A stretch of DNA of 64,000 nucleotides from JADJLQ01 sp038251405 (GCA_038251405.1 JBBSBH010000017.1:31702-95701), one strand, 5' to 3'. Shown: positions 36,263 to 44,580, counted from the stretch's first letter. The notes: generated from the letters alone by a model not told the origin. Numbers and translations are program-made.

Positions 36263-36481
36263 CTAAATGGAAGTCTTAGCTGGATTTTTGCTGGTAGAAA
36301 TATTAAAAAGAGAGTACAAAGGACAATAGCTCACAAAGCTTGTCAAAATAAATATTCCTGCAAAGACAAGCAATACAATGGCCAATGTACCTGAAATTAA
36401 TTTGGTAAAAAATAATCCCACAATTACTAAAGCGAATATGACTCTGATAATTCTATCGTTCGAACTCATATTTTTTTTCAT
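36263..36481 (-). CDS. DUF2892 (YgaP-like) membrane protein
   Basis: A 72-residue protein with two hydrophobic helices (IIRVIFALVIVGLFFTKLI, LAIVLLVFAGIFILTSFVSY) followed by the conserved CPLYSLFNIST ending of the DUF2892 family. The family is related to the membrane part of the YgaP sulfurtransferase. It sits between Crp/Fnr and dps on the same strand. Confidence 0.9.
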   Translation of the reverse strand: MKKNMSSNDRIIRVIFALVIVGLFFTKLISGTLAIVLLVFAGIFILTSFVSYCPLYSLFNISTSKNPAKTSI

Positions 36482-36539
36482 ACTATTGAAGTTTATTTAA
36501 TTGAATGATAAAACTACACAGATAAATTTTTGTTGTCTG

Positions 36540-37178
36540 TTACTTTTGATACATATCCCGTAGAAGTTTTATCTGGTTGCGATATAGCAACACCTTTTGA
36601 TTATTTTCCAGGGTCTTTAATAACCTTGAAATCACGACTCTACTGGTGGCCAGGTCCTGAGCTATTTGCTCGTGCGAAACATTTAAAATGGAAGATCCCG
36701 ATACTCTTGATTTTTCTTTTAAGTAATGAATTAATCTATCATCTAATTTTTGAAACGCTATCTGGTCTATAGTTTTGAGCATTTCATTGAATCGATTTCT
36801 AATGGATCTCATGACAAAACTCTTCCAGGTGAAGTATTTCTGCATCCATTCGTTCATTAAAAATATGGGTACTGCTATGATTTCTGAATCTTCTTCAGCA
36901 ATTGCTTGTATTTCGCTGGGGAATTCTTGCATGCAACAGGTAAGAGAAAGAGCACAGGTTTCTAATGGATTGAGGTAATACAATAAAAGTTCATTTCCAT
37001 TTTCGTCTATTCGGGTGATTTTTAATGTGCCTGAAATAATCAGTGGTATCAATCGAATTGGCTGGCCAATTTCTAAAATCACATCACCCTCATGAACCTT
37101 TAATAAAGAAGCTTTGGCTTCAAGTTCTTTTATTAGATCTGGTTCAAATAGTGATTTTATATCAGCAGAAAACGGCAT
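36540..37178 (-). CDS. Crp/Fnr-family transcription regulator
   Basis: A 212-residue regulator with an N-terminal cyclic-nucleotide-like sensor barrel (about 20-125) and a C-terminal winged helix (150-205; recognition region ISRLLKTLEN after HEQIAQDLATSRVV). The sensor has the cysteine motif CALSLTCC (ETCALSLTCCMQEF), recurrent in Bacteroidota Crp/Fnr proteins and probably a redox or metal sensor. The classic N-terminal Fe-S cysteine cluster of FNR is absent. Fnr-like palindromes lie before uspA, ppdK, a cytochrome c and the YceI operon in this window. It is transcribed toward the DUF2892 and dps genes. Confidence 0.92.
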   Translation of the reverse strand: MPFSADIKSLFEPDLIKELEAKASLLKVHEGDVILEIGQPIRLIPLIISGTLKITRIDENGNELLLYYLNPLETCALSLTCCMQEFPSEIQAIAEEDSEIIAVPIFLMNEWMQKYFTWKSFVMRSIRNRFNEMLKTIDQIAFQKLDDRLIHYLKEKSRVSGSSILNVSHEQIAQDLATSRVVISRLLKTLENNQKVLLYRNQIKLLRDMYQK

Positions 37179-37183
37179 ACTGC

Positions 37184-38860
37184 TTACCTGTTAATCACAT
37201 TTTTAAACCTTGGTCTTCTAGGTGTAAGATCTCCTAATCTCGCCTTTTTCTTTTCTTCATAATCTGAGAAGTTACCTTCAAAAAAGATCACATTGCCATC
37301 ATCTTCGAATGCAAGTATATGGGTTGCTAATCTATCCATAAACCAGCGATCATGCGATATCACCAATACAGCACCAGCAAAATGATCTATCGCCTCCTCT
37401 AGCGCACGAAGTGTATTTACATCTATATCATTCGTTGGCTCATCCAGCAAGAGTACATTACCGCCATCTTTCAATGTCATGGCTAAATGAAGACGATTTC
37501 TTTCACCACCAGATAGCACACCTACTTTCTTCTGTTGATCACTACCTGTAAAATTGAATCTTGCTAAATAAGACCTGGCATTGATTTCTGTTTTTCCAAT
37601 CGTAATGATATCGTTCCCCTGACTTACTACATCATAAATGGTTTTTTCAGGATTCAGATCTTTATGCGTTTGATCTACATATGAAAGATGGACCGTTTCA
37701 CCTATAGTTACTTTGCCGGTTTCGGGCTGCTCCAGACCCATAATGATTCTAAACAAAGTAGATTTTCCTACCCCATTGGGTCCTATTATTCCCACCACTC
37801 CATTTTTGGGTATGGAGAAAGTAAGATTTTCAAAAAGTATTCTATCACCAAATCCTTTGGCAAGGTCCTGGGCATCTATTACCACATCACCCAATCTCGG
37901 CCCGGGTGGTATATATAATTCAAGATTGGCTTCTTTTTCTTTTACCTCTTCATTGATCAATTTATCATAAGCATTCAGACGAGCCTTACCCTTTGATTGG
38001 CGGGCTTTGGGGGACATGCGCACCCATTCCAGTTCTTTCTCCAGCGCTTTCTTGCGTTTAGATTCTTGCTTCTCTTCCTGCTCCAATCGCTTGGTTTTCT
38101 GCTCCAGCCAACTGCTATAATTACCTTTGTAAGGAATACCTTCGCCCCGATCCAGTTCGAGTATCCAGCCAGCTGCATTATCAAGGAAATATCTATCATG
38201 CGTCACGGCTATTACGGTGCCAGCGAAACTTTGAAGATATTGCTCCAACCATAGCACACTTTCAGCATCCAGGTGATTAGTAGGCTCATCTAGCAAGAGA
38301 ATGTCAGGATTACTTAATAATAGGCGACACAATGCTACTCTTCGCCTTTCACCACCTGACAATACTTTTATTACTTGATTTTCCTCGGGACATCTCAGCG
38401 CTTCCATAGCAGTATTGAGCTTATGATCTAGCTCCCATGCATCTTGCTGGTCGAGTTTCTCCATGAGATCAGCTTGCTTCTCAATGAGTTTATTCATTTC
38501 ATTATCTTCCAGTGGTTCGGCAAGTTTATTGCAGACAGTTTCGTATTCCTTCATCAAAGCAACCAGGGGGCCCACACCTTCTTCAACTACTTGCCTTACC
38601 GTTTTTTCAGGATCCAGCTGAGGCTCTTGCTCCAGCATTCCTATTTTATAATCTTTGTCAAATACTACTTTGCCCTGATAATTTTGATCTACACCAGCTA
38701 TGATGCGCAACAAACTAGACTTTCCTGAGCCATTGAGACCCAGCACTCCGATCTTCGCTCCATAGTAAAAGCTGAGGTAAATGTTTTTAAGTACTTGCTT
38801 GTTAGGTGGGTATATTTTACTTACTCCCTCCATCGAAAAAATGATCTTCTCTCCTGCCAT
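37184..38860 (-). CDS. ettA: EttA, energy-dependent translational throttle
   Basis: A 558-residue ABC-F protein that binds the ribosome and senses the ATP/ADP ratio. The start ATG at 38858-38860 (MAGEKIIFSMEG) matches the family; the longer frame from 38899 is unlikely. It has two ABC domains (Walker A GLNGSGKSSLL and GPNGVGKSTLF, signatures LSGGERRRVAL and LSGGERNRLHL, DEPTNHLD and DEPTNDID), the interdomain P-site linker, and the arm insertion typical of EttA. It is cytoplasmic and lies next to the Crp/Fnr gene with a 5-base gap. Confidence 0.95.
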   Translation of the reverse strand: MAGEKIIFSMEGVSKIYPPNKQVLKNIYLSFYYGAKIGVLGLNGSGKSSLLRIIAGVDQNYQGKVVFDKDYKIGMLEQEPQLDPEKTVRQVVEEGVGPLVALMKEYETVCNKLAEPLEDNEMNKLIEKQADLMEKLDQQDAWELDHKLNTAMEALRCPEENQVIKVLSGGERRRVALCRLLLSNPDILLLDEPTNHLDAESVLWLEQYLQSFAGTVIAVTHDRYFLDNAAGWILELDRGEGIPYKGNYSSWLEQKTKRLEQEEKQESKRKKALEKELEWVRMSPKARQSKGKARLNAYDKLINEEVKEKEANLELYIPPGPRLGDVVIDAQDLAKGFGDRILFENLTFSIPKNGVVGIIGPNGVGKSTLFRIIMGLEQPETGKVTIGETVHLSYVDQTHKDLNPEKTIYDVVSQGNDIITIGKTEINARSYLARFNFTGSDQQKKVGVLSGGERNRLHLAMTLKDGGNVLLLDEPTNDIDVNTLRALEEAIDHFAGAVLVISHDRWFMDRLATHILAFEDDGNVIFFEGNFSDYEEKKKARLGDLTPRRPRFKNVINR

Positions 38861-38900
38861 ATTATTTTGAAATTGGGTGGCAAAGATAGGTAATTGCAAG

Positions 38901-39638
38901 ATGATGGATTATTCAATAACTTCGAAAAAGAAAATGAATAAGGTGAATACCATGCAGTCTATTAGAAATACGTTGATAATAGTAACCCTATTTTCTATAG
39001 CTATGGGCTTTATGGAGAGTGCAGTGGTGATTTATTTAAGAGCGCTTTATTACCCCCATGGTTTTACATTTCCAATGGTGCCCACAAGTGATACTATATT
39101 CAGGACTGAGATATTGAGGGAATTGGCAACCATTATTATGCTGGCTAGTATTGGCATTATATCTGGCAAGAGACTTGCAGGACGATTTGCTTTTTTCATT
39201 TTTAGTTTCGCCATTTGGGACATATGCTATTATCTATTTTTAAAATGGCTAATCGATTGGCCTGAATCATTATTGACATGGGATATATTGTTTCTAATCG
39301 CATTGCCCTGGTATGGTCCTGTATTGGCACCCTGTTTAATCTCCCTTACCATGATGGTATTGGCCATACTTATACTTTCTGCGGAACAAAAGAATAGTAA
39401 GGTGAAAATAATGAAACCTGATTGGATTTGGATGATAGTCGCGTCTATTGTATTTATCGCCTCGTTTACCATAGAATTCATAAAATGGTTTATAAAAGGC
39501 GGCCATGCTCTCAATACTATGGGATTTGAATTTATACCCAATAGCTACAATTGGTGGCTTTTTTTAACGGGAGAACTGGTGTTGATAAAAGTTATAATTG
39601 GTTTATATAGAAGATATTTCGTGAACACAAAAGGCTAG
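38901..39638 (+). CDS. Integral membrane protein, function unknown
   Basis: About 245 residues (start uncertain: ATG 38901, a second ATG at 38934; a GTG at 38877 also keeps the frame). Six or seven hydrophobic helices: NTLIIVTLFSIAMGFMESAVV, ILRELATIIMLASIGIISG, FAFFIFSFAIWDICYYLFL, WDILFLIALPWYGPVLAPCLI, WIWMIVASIVFIASF and WWLFLTGELVLIKVIIGLY. No motif for a known transporter or enzyme family is evident. It faces away from ettA, sharing a very short divergent promoter, and lies upstream of uspA. Confidence 0.75.
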   Translation: MMDYSITSKKKMNKVNTMQSIRNTLIIVTLFSIAMGFMESAVVIYLRALYYPHGFTFPMVPTSDTIFRTEILRELATIIMLASIGIISGKRLAGRFAFFIFSFAIWDICYYLFLKWLIDWPESLLTWDILFLIALPWYGPVLAPCLISLTMMVLAILILSAEQKNSKVKIMKPDWIWMIVASIVFIASFTIEFIKWFIKGGHALNTMGFEFIPNSYNWWLFLTGELVLIKVIIGLYRRYFVNTKG

Positions 39639-39661
39639 CCCCTAAATTCATTATTTTCCAT

Positions 39662-39711
39662 ATTTTGATTTGCTTTCAAGTATTGACCATAAGTATCTTC
39701 TACATAATGGA
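39662..39711 (+). repeat. Dispersed CRISPR-like repeat, copy 1
   Basis: One of four copies of an approximately 50-bp element whose consensus begins TTTTGATTTGCTTTCAA, continues TTGACCATAAGTATC and ends near ACATAATGGAA. Here the -7-like box reads TATCTTCT, less like a promoter than in copy 3. Copy 2 starts 77 bases later. The orientation is the same in all four. Confidence 0.6.
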
Positions 39712-39738
39712 AATAGAAAAGACCAGAGACATTTTAGT

Positions 39739-39765
39739 GTTTTGATTTGTTTTCAATTTTTGACT
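39739..39765 (+). repeat. Dispersed CRISPR-like repeat, copy 2 (5' half only)
   Basis: GTTTTGATTTG followed by TTTTCAATTTTTGAC matches the first half of the repeat and then diverges into AAAAAGCC. It begins exactly 77 bases after copy 1, the repeat-plus-spacer period of Bacteroidota type II-C CRISPR arrays (47 + 30). With one full and one partial copy this is only suggestive. Confidence 0.5.
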
Positions 39766-39864
39766 AAAAAAGCCATCCCACTGAAATTGGGGTGCAGAGA
39801 TAGTCAGAGAAGTTGGGAAGTGGAAAGTTGAGGATTACCCCTTTAAAATTGTCCTAATCCCTTT

Positions 39865-39878
39865 TTGACAAAGATCAG
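39865..39878. promoter_or_regulatory. Fnr/Crp-like palindrome upstream of uspA
   Basis: TTGACaaagATCAG fits the Fnr-type pattern TTGAT-N4-ATCAA with two changes. It lies about 100 bases before the uspA start. The matching regulator gene is in the same region (36540-37178). Confidence 0.4.
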
Positions 39879-39979
39879 TGCTCAGGCTAACTGTGATCAT
39901 ATATAGTAATTCATTATACTACTAACTTGACTATAATAAAAAATATAGTAATATTCAAATACAAGTAAATGACACTATT

Positions 39980-40831
39980 ATGAAAAAAATCCTTGTTCCA
40001 ACTGATTTTTCGGCATGCGCTGAAAATGCAATGAATTTTGCAATACAATCTACAAAAGTATTTCCGGTAGAGGTGGTTTTGCTGCATGCATTCGAAATCA
40101 ATGGAAATATGTATACCGATTATATGGGTGTAAATAGAGAATTCAATGAGACCCTGCTAAATGAAGAAGTTGAACGGTTGGAAACTTATAAAAAAAATAT
40201 AGCCGAAAAAGACAGCGTGGATGTTACAACGTTTTTTTTCAAGGGAACTTTCAAGGATGCTATTGAGCAAGTCAAGGCTGAGCATGATATCCGCCTGATA
40301 GTAATGGGTACCAGGGGGGTGGGTTTTTTGACAGAAAAACTTTGGGGCAATAAAACAGCCGCTTTGATCAGCAGTTCTGACATACCAGTACTAGCGGTTC
40401 CACTGGAATATACCTGGAAAAAACCTCAAAAAATGTTAGTGTCTACAAATAATTTTGAAGAAAAATCTACCATACTTGATTTTATTTTTGATTTGGCAGC
40501 ATTATATGTGGCGCAGGTTTATGTAGCGGTATTTACTGACGAAGAAGATGATAAGACCGCAATATATATAGAACACAACCGCCAACTTCCTGCGTATGAG
40601 AAAATGCTCAGAGAAAAATATAATGAAAAAACGCTTGTAGGAGTAAATCTTATTGGGAAACAATTTGAGAAGACTTTGCAGGACTATATTGATAAGAATG
40701 GTATCGATATCCTGGTGATGATTACCTATCAAAGAAGCTTTTGGGACAAGTTGTTTCAGCCCAGCCAAACCGAAAAAATGAGTTATCACAGCACAATTCC
40801 GCTACTTGCCATTCCCGCGAAGGAGGGATGA
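39980..40831 (+). CDS. Universal stress protein, two tandem UspA domains
   Basis: A 283-residue cytoplasmic protein. Domain 1 (1-145) starts KKILVPTDFSACAENAMNFA and ends with the ATP-loop-type VMGTRGVGFLTEKLWGNKTAALI and IPVLAVPLEY. Domain 2 (150-283) is degenerate: its loop ITYQRSFWDKLFQPSQTEKM lacks the clear GxxG pattern, so it may not bind ATP. Such tandem Usps respond to energy and redox stress. The gene lies between repeat-bearing gaps and before ppdK. An Fnr-like site lies upstream. Confidence 0.93.
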   Translation: MKKILVPTDFSACAENAMNFAIQSTKVFPVEVVLLHAFEINGNMYTDYMGVNREFNETLLNEEVERLETYKKNIAEKDSVDVTTFFFKGTFKDAIEQVKAEHDIRLIVMGTRGVGFLTEKLWGNKTAALISSSDIPVLAVPLEYTWKKPQKMLVSTNNFEEKSTILDFIFDLAALYVAQVYVAVFTDEEDDKTAIYIEHNRQLPAYEKMLREKYNEKTLVGVNLIGKQFEKTLQDYIDKNGIDILVMITYQRSFWDKLFQPSQTEKMSYHSTIPLLAIPAKEG

Positions 40832-40924
40832 AAATTAAAGCTTAGCAATTCTCATTGAAAGGCAAATAAACAACACAAGTGTATGGATTGGTAATGAAAA
40901 TGACTAGTTTTCAAAACAACCTCG

Positions 40925-40977
40925 GTTTTTGATTTGAATTCAATTTTTGACCATAAGTATCTTTGACATAATTGAAC
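40925..40977 (+). repeat. Dispersed CRISPR-like repeat, copy 3, with promoter-like boxes
   Basis: The most complete copy. TTTG at 40933-40936 and TATCTTTG at 40958-40965 are 21 bases apart, close to the -33 TTTG and -7 TAnnTTTG promoter known for Bacteroidota. The element could therefore drive ppdK, 175 bases downstream. Confidence 0.6.
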
Positions 40978-41051
40978 AATAAGCATCACCATTCACTGCT
41001 TGAATTCTTGAATTCCCTTTTAATACCCCTATTTTCTTTTACTCCAAACAA

Positions 41052-41065
41052 CTGATAAAAATCAA
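41052..41065. promoter_or_regulatory. Fnr/Crp-like palindrome upstream of ppdK
   Basis: CTGATaaaaATCAA differs from TTGAT-N4-ATCAA by one base. It lies 75 bases before the ppdK start codon, consistent with an activator or repressor site. It is one of the two best matches in the window. Confidence 0.45.
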
Positions 41066-41139
41066 TTTGCTTAATGATCTTCATAATCAGAATAGTAAGT
41101 ATTGATTTATAACTCTGCATTACTTTAAATATCTGCAAC

Positions 41140-43893
41140 ATGGTTAAAAAAACAAAAACCCATAAATACGTTTACTCTTTCGGTGGTGGCAAAGCCGATG
41201 GTAATGAATCGATGAAAAATTTACTGGGCGGCAAAGGCGCCAACCTGGCGGAAATGGCCGGGCATCATGAATTGCGGTTACCGGTTCCCCCGGGTTTCAC
41301 CATTACCACGGAAGTTTGCACCTATTATTATAATCGTCAAAAAAAATACCCGAAAGAATTAAAAACACAGTTGGCTACGGCACTGGATAAAACTGAAAAG
41401 CTGATGGGTAAAAAATTTGGTGACAAAAAAAACCCTTTGCTGATCTCCATCCGTTCCGGCGCACGGCGTTCCATGCCCGGTATGATGGAAACCATTTTGA
41501 ATGTGGGCCTGACTGAAAAAACAATTCATGGCCTGATCGCTCAAAGCGGGGATGAACGTTTTGCCTATGATGCCTATCGCCGGCTAATCATGATGTATGC
41601 AGATGTAGTGATGGAAAAAGGTGGTGGCATGGAAGTGCATAATAATAAAGGCATTCGCAAAATACTGGATGAAAAACTAGAACATATCAAATACCAACAG
41701 GGTTACGCCAGCGATACAGAGTTGACAGCACTTGAATTAAAAGAACTTGTAAAAGATTTTAAAAAAACCGTCAAAATAATATTGGGAAGCGAATTCCCTG
41801 AAGATCCGTTAGAGCAACTCTGGGGTAGCATAGGAGCTGTATTTAGCAGCTGGAATGGCAAGCGGGCAATAGAATACCGCATCATAGAAAAAATTCCGCA
41901 TGAATGGGGGACCGCAGTAAATGTACAGGCGATGGTATTCGGTAATATGGGAAATGATTGCTGCACCGGAGTGGCTTTCACCCGCAATCCCGGTAACGGC
42001 GAAAACCAGTTCTATGGCGAATACCTGGTAAATGCACAAGGAGAAGATGTGGTGGCTGGCACCCGTACCCCTGCTCCGATAAATAAATATTCTGCAAATG
42101 CTCAGAGCAAACATTTGAAAACGCTGGAAAAAATAATGCCCAAACTATACAAAGAACTATTCAAATATCAGCGGCTACTCGAAAAACATTATAAAGACAT
42201 GCAGGATTTAGAGTTTACTATTGAAAAAGGAAAACTATATATGCTGCAATGCCGTGTGGGAAAACGAAACGGTGTCGCTGCAGTCCGGATGGCAACGGAT
42301 ATGTACCAGGAAAAACTCATTGATCTCAAAACAACTATAATGCGGGCAGGGCCCAACCAGCTGGTAGAATTATTATTACCTATGCTCGATCCCAAAGTGG
42401 AACTGCTCACCAAACCCATCGCCAAAGGATTGCCTGCCGGACCAGGTGGCGCCAGGGGCCGGGTAGTCTTTTCCTCTGCTGAAGCAGTGGAATGGGCCAG
42501 CCGCGGAGAAAAAGTAATCCTCGTCCGGGATGAAACCTCACCCGAAGATGTGGATGGCATGCATAAATCACAGGCTATACTTACCACCAAGGGCGGGATG
42601 ACATCACATGCTGCATTAGTAGCCCGGGGATGGGGCAAATGCTGCATCGTGGGTTGCAGTGAAATTGAAATACATAACGACACGAAAACATTTCATACCA
42701 AGACTGGCGCCATCATCAAGGAAGGGGACATGATCAGTCTAAACGGCACTAAAGGGGTGGTGTATGACGGTGATCTTCCTTTGGTGGATATTGACATTGA
42801 AAAAAATAAATCCTACAAGGTGTTGATGCAATTGGTAGATAGGGTAAAACAAATGGGCGTACGTGCCAATGCAGAAACACCTGAAGATGCCGCACATGCC
42901 ATGAACTTTGGTGCAGAAGGCATAGGCCTATTCCGCACCGAACATATGTTTTATGGCGAAGGAAGTGAGAAACCATTATTCCTGCTACGGAAAATGATCG
43001 TCAGCAAAACAGAAAAAGAAAGAAGAGAGGCGCTGGACGAATTGTTTGTCTATGTAAAAAAAGATATTAAAGATGTTCTGCTTGTGATGCAGGGCCGTCC
43101 GGTTACCGTCCGGCTGCTGGACCCACCATTGCATGAGTTTGTACCACATAATACAGAAAAACTCCATCAGCTGAGCAAGGAACTCGGAATCAGTATGAGT
43201 TTATTGCGAAGAAGGGTGCTGGCACTGCATGAAAACAATCCTATGCTGGGGCATCGTGGGGTGAGGTTGGGTATCAGCTATCCCGAAATTACCGAAATGC
43301 AGGTGCGGGCCATACTGGAAGCCACAGCCGAACTAATAAAAGAAGGGAAAAAAGCAATGCCCGAAATAATGGTACCTGTCACCTGCACCGTCAATGAATT
43401 GACCCATCAAAAGAAGATAGTGGATAAAGTGTATAAAGAGGTCTGTGCCAAAATGAAGATGAAAAAAATTCCTTATTTGTACGGAACCATGATTGAAACA
43501 CCGAGAGCCGCCATCCTTGCCGAGTCTATGGCATACGAAGCTGACTTTTTCAGCTATGGCACCAACGATCTTACCCAAATGAGTTTTGGTTTCAGCCGGG
43601 ATGATATCGGTGGTTTTCTACCAAAATACCTTGATTTGAAAATCCTTCCTTACGACCCTTTCCAGACTATTGACCAGGATGGTGTAGGTGAACTAGTGAT
43701 GGATGGCGTACAGCGGGGACGGAAAATAAAGCCAAAATTAAAAGTAGGTATTTGCGGTGAACATGGCGGCGATGCCGACAGTGTAAAATTCTTTCATAAG
43801 TTGGGATTGAATTATGTAAGTTGTTCTCCTTTCAGGGTGCCGATAGCCCGGTTGGCGGCGGCTCAAGCGGCGATTGAATTTCCAAGGAAATAA
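41140..43893 (+). CDS. ppdK: Pyruvate, phosphate dikinase
   Basis: A 917-residue enzyme converting pyruvate, ATP and phosphate to PEP, AMP and pyrophosphate, or the reverse. The nucleotide-binding part starts GGKGANLAEMAGHHELRLPVPPGFTI. The swivelling phosphohistidine is H490 in TKGGMTSHAALVARGWGKC. The PEP barrel has GAEGIGLFRTEHMF, TMIETPRAA and the catalytic cysteine region KVGICGEHGGD. The length is slightly above the usual 870-900. Its codons look richer in G and C than those of uspA and the flanking gaps, which hints at transfer. No partner gene is adjacent. Confidence 0.95.
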   Translation: MVKKTKTHKYVYSFGGGKADGNESMKNLLGGKGANLAEMAGHHELRLPVPPGFTITTEVCTYYYNRQKKYPKELKTQLATALDKTEKLMGKKFGDKKNPLLISIRSGARRSMPGMMETILNVGLTEKTIHGLIAQSGDERFAYDAYRRLIMMYADVVMEKGGGMEVHNNKGIRKILDEKLEHIKYQQGYASDTELTALELKELVKDFKKTVKIILGSEFPEDPLEQLWGSIGAVFSSWNGKRAIEYRIIEKIPHEWGTAVNVQAMVFGNMGNDCCTGVAFTRNPGNGENQFYGEYLVNAQGEDVVAGTRTPAPINKYSANAQSKHLKTLEKIMPKLYKELFKYQRLLEKHYKDMQDLEFTIEKGKLYMLQCRVGKRNGVAAVRMATDMYQEKLIDLKTTIMRAGPNQLVELLLPMLDPKVELLTKPIAKGLPAGPGGARGRVVFSSAEAVEWASRGEKVILVRDETSPEDVDGMHKSQAILTTKGGMTSHAALVARGWGKCCIVGCSEIEIHNDTKTFHTKTGAIIKEGDMISLNGTKGVVYDGDLPLVDIDIEKNKSYKVLMQLVDRVKQMGVRANAETPEDAAHAMNFGAEGIGLFRTEHMFYGEGSEKPLFLLRKMIVSKTEKERREALDELFVYVKKDIKDVLLVMQGRPVTVRLLDPPLHEFVPHNTEKLHQLSKELGISMSLLRRRVLALHENNPMLGHRGVRLGISYPEITEMQVRAILEATAELIKEGKKAMPEIMVPVTCTVNELTHQKKIVDKVYKEVCAKMKMKKIPYLYGTMIETPRAAILAESMAYEADFFSYGTNDLTQMSFGFSRDDIGGFLPKYLDLKILPYDPFQTIDQDGVGELVMDGVQRGRKIKPKLKVGICGEHGGDADSVKFFHKLGLNYVSCSPFRVPIARLAAAQAAIEFPRK

Positions 43894-43926
43894 TTCCCGA
43901 TCTTGATTGGAAATTGTTCTACATAT

Positions 43927-43974
43927 GTTTTGATTTGCTTTCAATTTTTGATAATAAGTATCATTGATAGAATC
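43927..43974 (+). repeat. Dispersed CRISPR-like repeat, copy 4
   Basis: GTTTTGATTTGCTTTCAA followed by TTTTTGATAATAAGTATC and ATTGATAGAATCC. The -7-like box is TATCATTG rather than TATCTTTG. It lies directly after the ppdK stop. No gene starts within 600 bases downstream, so a promoter role is least likely here. Confidence 0.6.
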
Positions 43975-44096
43975 CTGGCTTTGTGTGCAGAGGTATCTGT
44001 GCCAATGTAAAAGCTTTTAAAATTTAAGGGTTAGGTGTTTTGTTTTGTTTTGTAACAGTATTGGTGAGCATCCGCCGCGGCGAACCAAAGCTCTTT

Positions 44097-44194
44097 ACCG
44101 CCCTAAATAGTTGCACCAGTAACCGTATGTTTGTGCTAGTTGGGGAGGGCGGTCTGCGAGGCGACAGTTGGCTTGCGGGGCAGTTTATGCCAAC
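44097..44194. repeat. GC-rich element with nested inverted repeats
   Basis: ACCGCCCT (44097-44104) and AGGGCGGT (44146-44153) form a perfect 8-bp pair, with GCAC/GTGC nested between them. A second hairpin GTTGGC/GCCAAC (44167-44172 and 44189-44194) follows. The stretch is clearly GC-richer than its surroundings. It resembles a structured recombination or regulatory site, but I cannot match it to a known family. Confidence 0.4.
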
Positions 44195-44215
44195 ACCAAC
44201 GGCGGAAAAATAAAC

Positions 44216-44476
44216 TTACCCATTATATACCGACTCCAGCACAATATCCGGTATCAACGACTGATATTCCATATGCGATTTATGCGACTGACTTTTCCAT
44301 CTTTTGCCTTCCTCTCTTTCCATATATGTCAGATAATCCGGTGCCCCCGGAAATTTTATATTGTCGGCCACCACTACACTGTGTTTATGTAGCCAACCTC
44401 TGTCCATAATTAATTTAAGGTCGGATAAATAGAATTCTTTGGCATGATCGATAAATGCAAAGTCGATAAATTCATG
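44216..44476 (-). pseudogene. C-terminal remnant of a catechol-O-methyltransferase-like gene
   Basis: The frame reads HEFIDFAFIDHAKEFYLSDL, then KLIMDRGWLHKHSVVVADNI and KFPGAPDYLTY, which matches the second half of COMT-like SAM methyltransferases (DH..YLPD...LL..G.VLLADN...PGAPDF). It ends YQSLIPDIVLESVYNG. The SAM-binding N-terminal half is absent, and an in-frame stop (44492-44494) blocks upstream reading. The internal Met at 44405-44407 could start only 63 codons. It is a decayed fragment, not a working enzyme. Confidence 0.75.
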
Positions 44477-44497
44477 ACTTTTTTTTGAATTTTATTT

Positions 44498-44537
44498 GGC
44501 TTTAGCTTTGGCGTAGTGATTGAAAGGGTTGCAAAAT
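44498..44537 (+). pseudogene. Fragment of a DUF418-type gene
   Basis: About 40 bases match the intact DUF418 gene at 45438-45480 (GFSFGVVIERVAK against GFGVVIERVAAK). The frame then meets TGA. It looks like a scrap left by a duplication or recombination upstream of the intact gene. Confidence 0.5.
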
Positions 44538-44580
44538 GATTTTTTTTTAAAAGGGTGATAACAAAAATACCGATAAAATC

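Larger units (their letters stand above)
39639..39979. other. Intergenic region with two repeats and a regulatory site
   Basis: This 341-base gap contains no gene. It holds two of the dispersed CRISPR-like repeats (39662 and 39739), an Fnr-like palindrome (39865-39878) and AT-rich repeats of ATATAGTAAT near 39901 and 39950 just before the uspA start. Confidence 0.6.
40832..41139. other. Intergenic region upstream of ppdK
   Basis: This 308-base gap has no gene. It contains repeat copy 3 (40925), which carries the best promoter match in the series, and an Fnr-like site (41052-41065) about 75 bases before the start codon. Transcription of ppdK could therefore start inside the repeat and be controlled by the palindrome. 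Confidence 0.6.
43894..44580. other. Rearranged intergenic region with gene remnants
   Basis: This 687-base gap holds repeat copy 4 (43927), a GC-rich inverted-repeat element (44097-44194), a methyltransferase remnant on the minus strand (44216-44476) and a short fragment matching the DUF418 gene (44498-44537). No intact gene is present. Confidence 0.65.

Noticed and set aside
39662..39765. A true CRISPR array
   Set aside because: Only one full and one half repeat are present and no further units follow. No cas gene occurs in the window. The other copies are solitary.
44140..44409. 89-codon ORF on the plus strand in the rearranged gap
   Set aside because: It lies over the COMT remnant read in the opposite strand and has no protein-like pattern.
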